NCBI GenBank assembly: GCA_039808025.1
Contig: JBDHSK010000008.1
Span: forward strand, 62,001-126,000
Source: Sandaracinobacteroides sp039808025
Lineage (GTDB): Bacteria; Pseudomonadota; Alphaproteobacteria; Sphingomonadales; Sphingomonadaceae
Direction: 5' to 3'
DNA length: 64,000 nt
Part shown: one piece after another, positions 61,331-64,000 of the stretch
Position numbering within the stretch: the stretch's first letter is position 1
Layout: each line of letters opens with the position of its first letter
Translations under genes and position numbers: made by a program
The notes under the pieces: model-generated
What the model saw: only the letters and a program-made list of their open reading frames with translations
Databases searched by the model: none
Told to the model about the DNA's origin: nothing

Positions 61331-61644
61331 AAAACCTAGAAGATATTTTGCAGATGGCCAACAGTGTCCAGGCGGAACTGGCCAAGGCGCAGGAAGGGCT
61401 CGACAAGCTGGAAGTGGAAGGTGCTTCGGGTGGCGGGCTGGTGAAGGTGCGGGCCAGCGCCAAGGGACGGATCATCCGGGTGGAGATCGACCCGTCGCTG
61501 CTGACCCCGGATTCCAAGGAAATGACCGAGGACCTGATCGTGGCCGCCCTCAATGATACCCGCCAGCGCGCCGATCAGGCCGCTCATGCCGAAATGCAGC
61601 GGGTGACAGCGGGCATGCCGTTGCCACCGGGCTTTTCGCTGTAA
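61327..61644 (+). CDS. ybaB: YbaB/EbfC nucleoid-associated DNA-binding protein
   Basis: 105 residues. It is a small dimeric DNA-binding protein of the EbfC family, thought to shape the nucleoid. The N-terminal helix LEDILQMANSVQAELAKAQEGLDKLEVEG, the central GGGLVKVRASAKG strands and the Pro-rich end GMPLPPGFSL are diagnostic. It is translationally coupled to dnaX by a 4-bp overlap. recR, which commonly follows, is absent; a terminator comes next. Confidence 0.94.
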   Translation: MKNLEDILQMANSVQAELAKAQEGLDKLEVEGASGGGLVKVRASAKGRIIRVEIDPSLLTPDSKEMTEDLIVAALNDTRQRADQAAHAEMQRVTAGMPLPPGFSL

Positions 61645-61712
61645 TCAAGAGCTGCTTCGGCCGGCGATTACCAGGCTGATATCCGAAGCCCACACCAGCT
61701 GACAGATGCAAT

Positions 61713-61738
61713 AAAGGCCGGGGCGACCCGGCCTTTTT
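61713..61738 (+). terminator. Intrinsic terminator of the dnaX-ybaB unit
   Basis: A perfect 10-bp stem AAAGGCCGGG and CCCGGCCTTT around the tetraloop GCGA, with the T run continuing to 61738. It lies 68 bp after ybaB. Confidence 0.93.
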
Positions 61739-61758
61739 CTGTGGTGTGGCCAGTGCAT

Positions 61759-61789
61759 AAAAAATGGGCGGGCCTTGCGGCCCGCCCAT
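61759..61789 (-). terminator. Intrinsic terminator of the TonB-dependent receptor gene
   Basis: An 11-bp perfect stem, ATGGGCGGGCC (61764-61774) and GGCCCGCCCAT (61779-61789), with a 4-base loop. Read on the minus strand it is followed by six T (A run at 61759-61764). It lies 26 bp beyond the receptor's stop codon. Confidence 0.92.
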
Positions 61790-61815
61790 CCATTTTCGTT
61801 AGCGGAACAGCCCGA

Positions 61816-64000
61816 TCAGAAGCGGAGCCGCGCCGTAACCGAGTAACGGCGACCCAGAGCGTCGTAGGTCGACGGATAGACGTTACCGCTGTTGTAAGAC
61901 GTCGGACCGACATCCATACCGACGACCTTCGGCTGCCTGTCGAACAGGTTCTGAATGCCGAATGTGAGCGTCAGGTTCTCTCCGATCGCTGCACGAGCGG
62001 TCAGGTCAAACATGTGGTAGGCCGGGATGAAGTTGAAGTCAGCTTCCTGACCATCGACCGAGGTGCCCGGGGCATTGATCTTGCCGACGAAGGCATCGCC
62101 ATATTCATACTCCACGCGGGAGATATAGCGCCACAGCAGCGAGACATCGATGTCACCGAACATCAGGGTGTTGCGCACCTGCCATTGCCACGACGGCTGG
62201 ATCGATCCGCAATCAACCGAATAGAGGCCGACGCAATCGCGAGGCTCACCGGTCGGCGATGACTGGAACACCGACTTGTTGGTCCAGTTACCAACAACGG
62301 CGAGCGCCCACCCGATATTGTTGAAATCATGACGATAGTTCAACTGGAAGTCGATCCCGTCGGTGGCCAGATACCCGAGGTTGGAGAGAGCCAACGGCAG
62401 GCCCGGCGTCGTGGCATAATCGCCCGAGAGCGCGCCAGTGATGCCGTTCCGGCGGATGCCTGTGCAGGCTTCGGTCGAGGCAGCGCCAGCTGGCGGGCTG
62501 AGCGGGTTCGGGCCGAAGCAGGCGGCGATCACGTCACCCGGTGTCGGCGTGGTGATCGCGCCGTGCACCTTGATGTTGTAGTAATCGACCGAGATCGACA
62601 GACGCGGTGCGAAATCGGGCTGGAATACCGCCCCGACCGTCCAGCTCTTCGAGGTTTCCGGCTTCAGGAACAGGTTCCCACCACCTGTGTAGTTCACCTG
62701 ACCGGAATCCGGCTGCATGATCGACCCGATCTGCGACGGTGGCGCACCTTGCGCCAGGCAGATGGCCAGCAGTTCGCCGCTCGGCACCGGACGGCCCAGC
62801 GAACCTTGCGGATCGTTGCTGGCGCACGGGTCATCGCTGAGGTTGGTGAGCGCGGTCACCACCGGATAGAACAGCTCGGAGATGTTCGGGGCACGAACAG
62901 CGCGGGAGTAGTTGCCGCGAATTTTCAGGCCCGCACCCGGTGACCAGCTGCCGCCCGCCTTCCAGGTCCAGGTTTCAAAGCTGGGCTTGTTTGGCGCTTC
63001 GACATTATACTTCGAATAGCGGACGCCGGCTTCCAGAGTCAGGTCTTCGAAGAACGGACGATCCTGCAGCAGCGGAACGACGATTTCGCCAACCGCTTCG
63101 TAAGATTTGAAGCCGCCCGAGACGTTCGGCGAAGCACCACCGGCGCCGCCAAGGTCACCCGATTGCGACAGCAGGTCGGACTGCTGCATGGCAGTATAGG
63201 AACGATATTCGCCGCCGATAGCAAAGGCGATCGGGTTCGAAGCCATCGGGATCTGCCAGCCGAAGTCACCGTTGATGAGGCCCTTCACCTGGGTCATGGT
63301 GACCTTGGTGTTCACCTGGCTGTTGGCGGAGAGGAACTGGTTCATCTGCGGCGTGATGGTTCCGTCAGCGCCGAACAGGTTCAGCGGAACGCAGCCGTTG
63401 CTGGAGTCGATGCAGGTTTCCTTGTTGTTCGCCAGCAGTGCCTGACGGACCCGCGAGTTCAGCCAGTAGCCCTGCTGGACCTGGTTGTTCTCGGACTCAC
63501 CATACGAGGCGCTGATATCCCAGTTGATGGTATCGGTGATGCCACCGCGCGCACCCACCTGATAATCGAAGTAGGTGGTGGTGAAGTCAGAGACGCGCGG
63601 GCCGAATTCGGTGGCGCGACGGTTGATGGTCGAGTTCACCGTGCGGTAGTTGGGGTCATCCGGCCCGGTAGCCGCGGCGGCGGCGGCGCACTCTTCCGGT
63701 GAGAAGCGCGGCTGGTAGGCCGCCGTCTGATCCAGGTCGTAGGCGCAGAAAGCATTGCGCTGCGCGACCGTCAGATAGGGGTTGTTGAGGTTGATGACCA
63801 CCGGGATGGTGAAGGCACCCGACGGGGCGATGATGGTGGAAACCACGTTCTTCGAGAAGATGGCGCGGCTGTAGATTTCAACCGCATCGGAAATCTCGTA
63901 GCGGCCGGCAGCATAGATGTTGAACCGCTTGAACGGCGTCTGGAAGATGTTCCACGGGTTGAAGTTGTACGGATCGAATGCCGCGGTCGGCCGGAAAGCG
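61816..64000 (-). CDS. TonB-dependent outer-membrane receptor, C-terminal part
   Basis: 727 residues are visible; the frame is open to the window edge, so the plug domain with signal peptide and TonB box is missing. The visible part starts in the barrel (AFRPTAAFDPYNFNPWN) and shows many amphipathic beta-strands. It includes VGARGGITDTINWDISASYGES, AGGSWSPGAGLKIRGNYSRAVRAPNISELFYP and the end YDALGRRYSVTARLRF with the terminal Phe required by the BAM complex. The long extracellular loops contain paired Cys (CIDSSNGC). The family imports siderophores, oligosaccharides or peptides; the ligand is unknown. No substrate-specific neighbour is visible. Confidence 0.94.
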   Translation of the reverse strand, partial: AFRPTAAFDPYNFNPWNIFQTPFKRFNIYAAGRYEISDAVEIYSRAIFSKNVVSTIIAPSGAFTIPVVINLNNPYLTVAQRNAFCAYDLDQTAAYQPRFSPEECAAAAAATGPDDPNYRTVNSTINRRATEFGPRVSDFTTTYFDYQVGARGGITDTINWDISASYGESENNQVQQGYWLNSRVRQALLANNKETCIDSSNGCVPLNLFGADGTITPQMNQFLSANSQVNTKVTMTQVKGLINGDFGWQIPMASNPIAFAIGGEYRSYTAMQQSDLLSQSGDLGGAGGASPNVSGGFKSYEAVGEIVVPLLQDRPFFEDLTLEAGVRYSKYNVEAPNKPSFETWTWKAGGSWSPGAGLKIRGNYSRAVRAPNISELFYPVVTALTNLSDDPCASNDPQGSLGRPVPSGELLAICLAQGAPPSQIGSIMQPDSGQVNYTGGGNLFLKPETSKSWTVGAVFQPDFAPRLSISVDYYNIKVHGAITTPTPGDVIAACFGPNPLSPPAGAASTEACTGIRRNGITGALSGDYATTPGLPLALSNLGYLATDGIDFQLNYRHDFNNIGWALAVVGNWTNKSVFQSSPTGEPRDCVGLYSVDCGSIQPSWQWQVRNTLMFGDIDVSLLWRYISRVEYEYGDAFVGKINAPGTSVDGQEADFNFIPAYHMFDLTARAAIGENLTLTFGIQNLFDRQPKVVGMDVGPTSYNSGNVYPSTYDALGRRYSVTARLRF

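Noticed and set aside
1..64000. tRNA or rRNA genes, CRISPR arrays, insertion sequences, phage genes
   Set aside because: The intergenic gaps are few and short; none shows a cloverleaf, repeat-spacer pattern, transposase or integrase.

Overview
This is a GC-rich, densely packed chromosomal window. It looks like the core genome of an alphaproteobacterium, most probably a sphingomonad (order Sphingomonadales). The evidence is: an alphaproteobacterial SOS operator (GTTC-N7-GTTC) in front of lexA; a continuous nuoABCDEFGHIJKLMN operon running on into birA, coaX and an RNase J gene; an RNase E with an acidic insertion in its S1 domain; proteins with PEPxxWA C-terminal sorting signals; a Cys-free ribosomal protein L36; and a large TonB-dependent receptor of sphingomonad type. 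The genus cannot be fixed from sequence alone. I see no prophage, insertion sequence, CRISPR array, tRNA or rRNA.

Layout. 1-3.3 kb: the end of a DEAD-box RNA helicase, then a Tat-exported GH109/Gfo-Idh-MocA protein coupled to a patatin-like lipase. 3.3-13 kb: gltA and gltX on the minus strand; comEC, ligA and clpA on the plus strand. 13-17.2 kb: a minus-strand run of an M14 peptidase, gpmA, purE, purK and a secreted TPR protein. 17.3-20.8 kb: plus-strand rpmJ, a HAD hydrolase, hemF, rho and msrB. 20.9-24 kb: glsB-type membrane protein and rne. 24.4-26.3 kb: an isolated fliD-fliS pair. 26.3-30.8 kb: pyrC-pepA-holC, a divergent ygfZ and a DUF1467 membrane protein. 30.8-48.5 kb: nuoA-N followed by birA-coaX-rnj, all on the minus strand. 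48.5-50.7 kb: two tandem paralogous PEPxxWA-CTERM exported proteins, each closed by a strong terminator. 50.7-53.5 kb: a TehA/SLAC1-type channel, trpC and lexA. 53.7-59.3 kb: the 2-methylcitrate cycle genes prpD-prpC-prpB, then queH and an isovaleryl-CoA dehydrogenase. 59.3-61.7 kb: the SRP RNA gene on the minus strand, divergent from dnaX-ybaB. 61.8-64 kb: the C-terminal part of a TonB-dependent receptor that runs off the window.

How the genes fit together. The window supplies central carbon and energy metabolism (citrate synthase, complex I, phosphoglycerate mutase, propionyl-CoA oxidation through the methylcitrate cycle, leucine catabolism), purine, pyrimidine, tryptophan, heme and CoA steps, and DNA replication and repair functions (LigA, pol III chi and tau, LexA, ComEC). 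It also holds the RNA-decay machinery (RNase E, RNase J, Rho and a helicase fragment). Most genes sit in short operons with ATGA or GTGA overlaps.

The most noteworthy signals are small. They are a four-fold GTTC array over the lexA promoter, a Fur-box-like site inside the nuo operon, the tandem PEP-CTERM paralogs, a promoter-SRP RNA unit back to back with dnaX, and the apparent break-up of an ancestral trpC...lexA-comEC-gltX-gltA block. I found no convincing wholly new multi-gene system.
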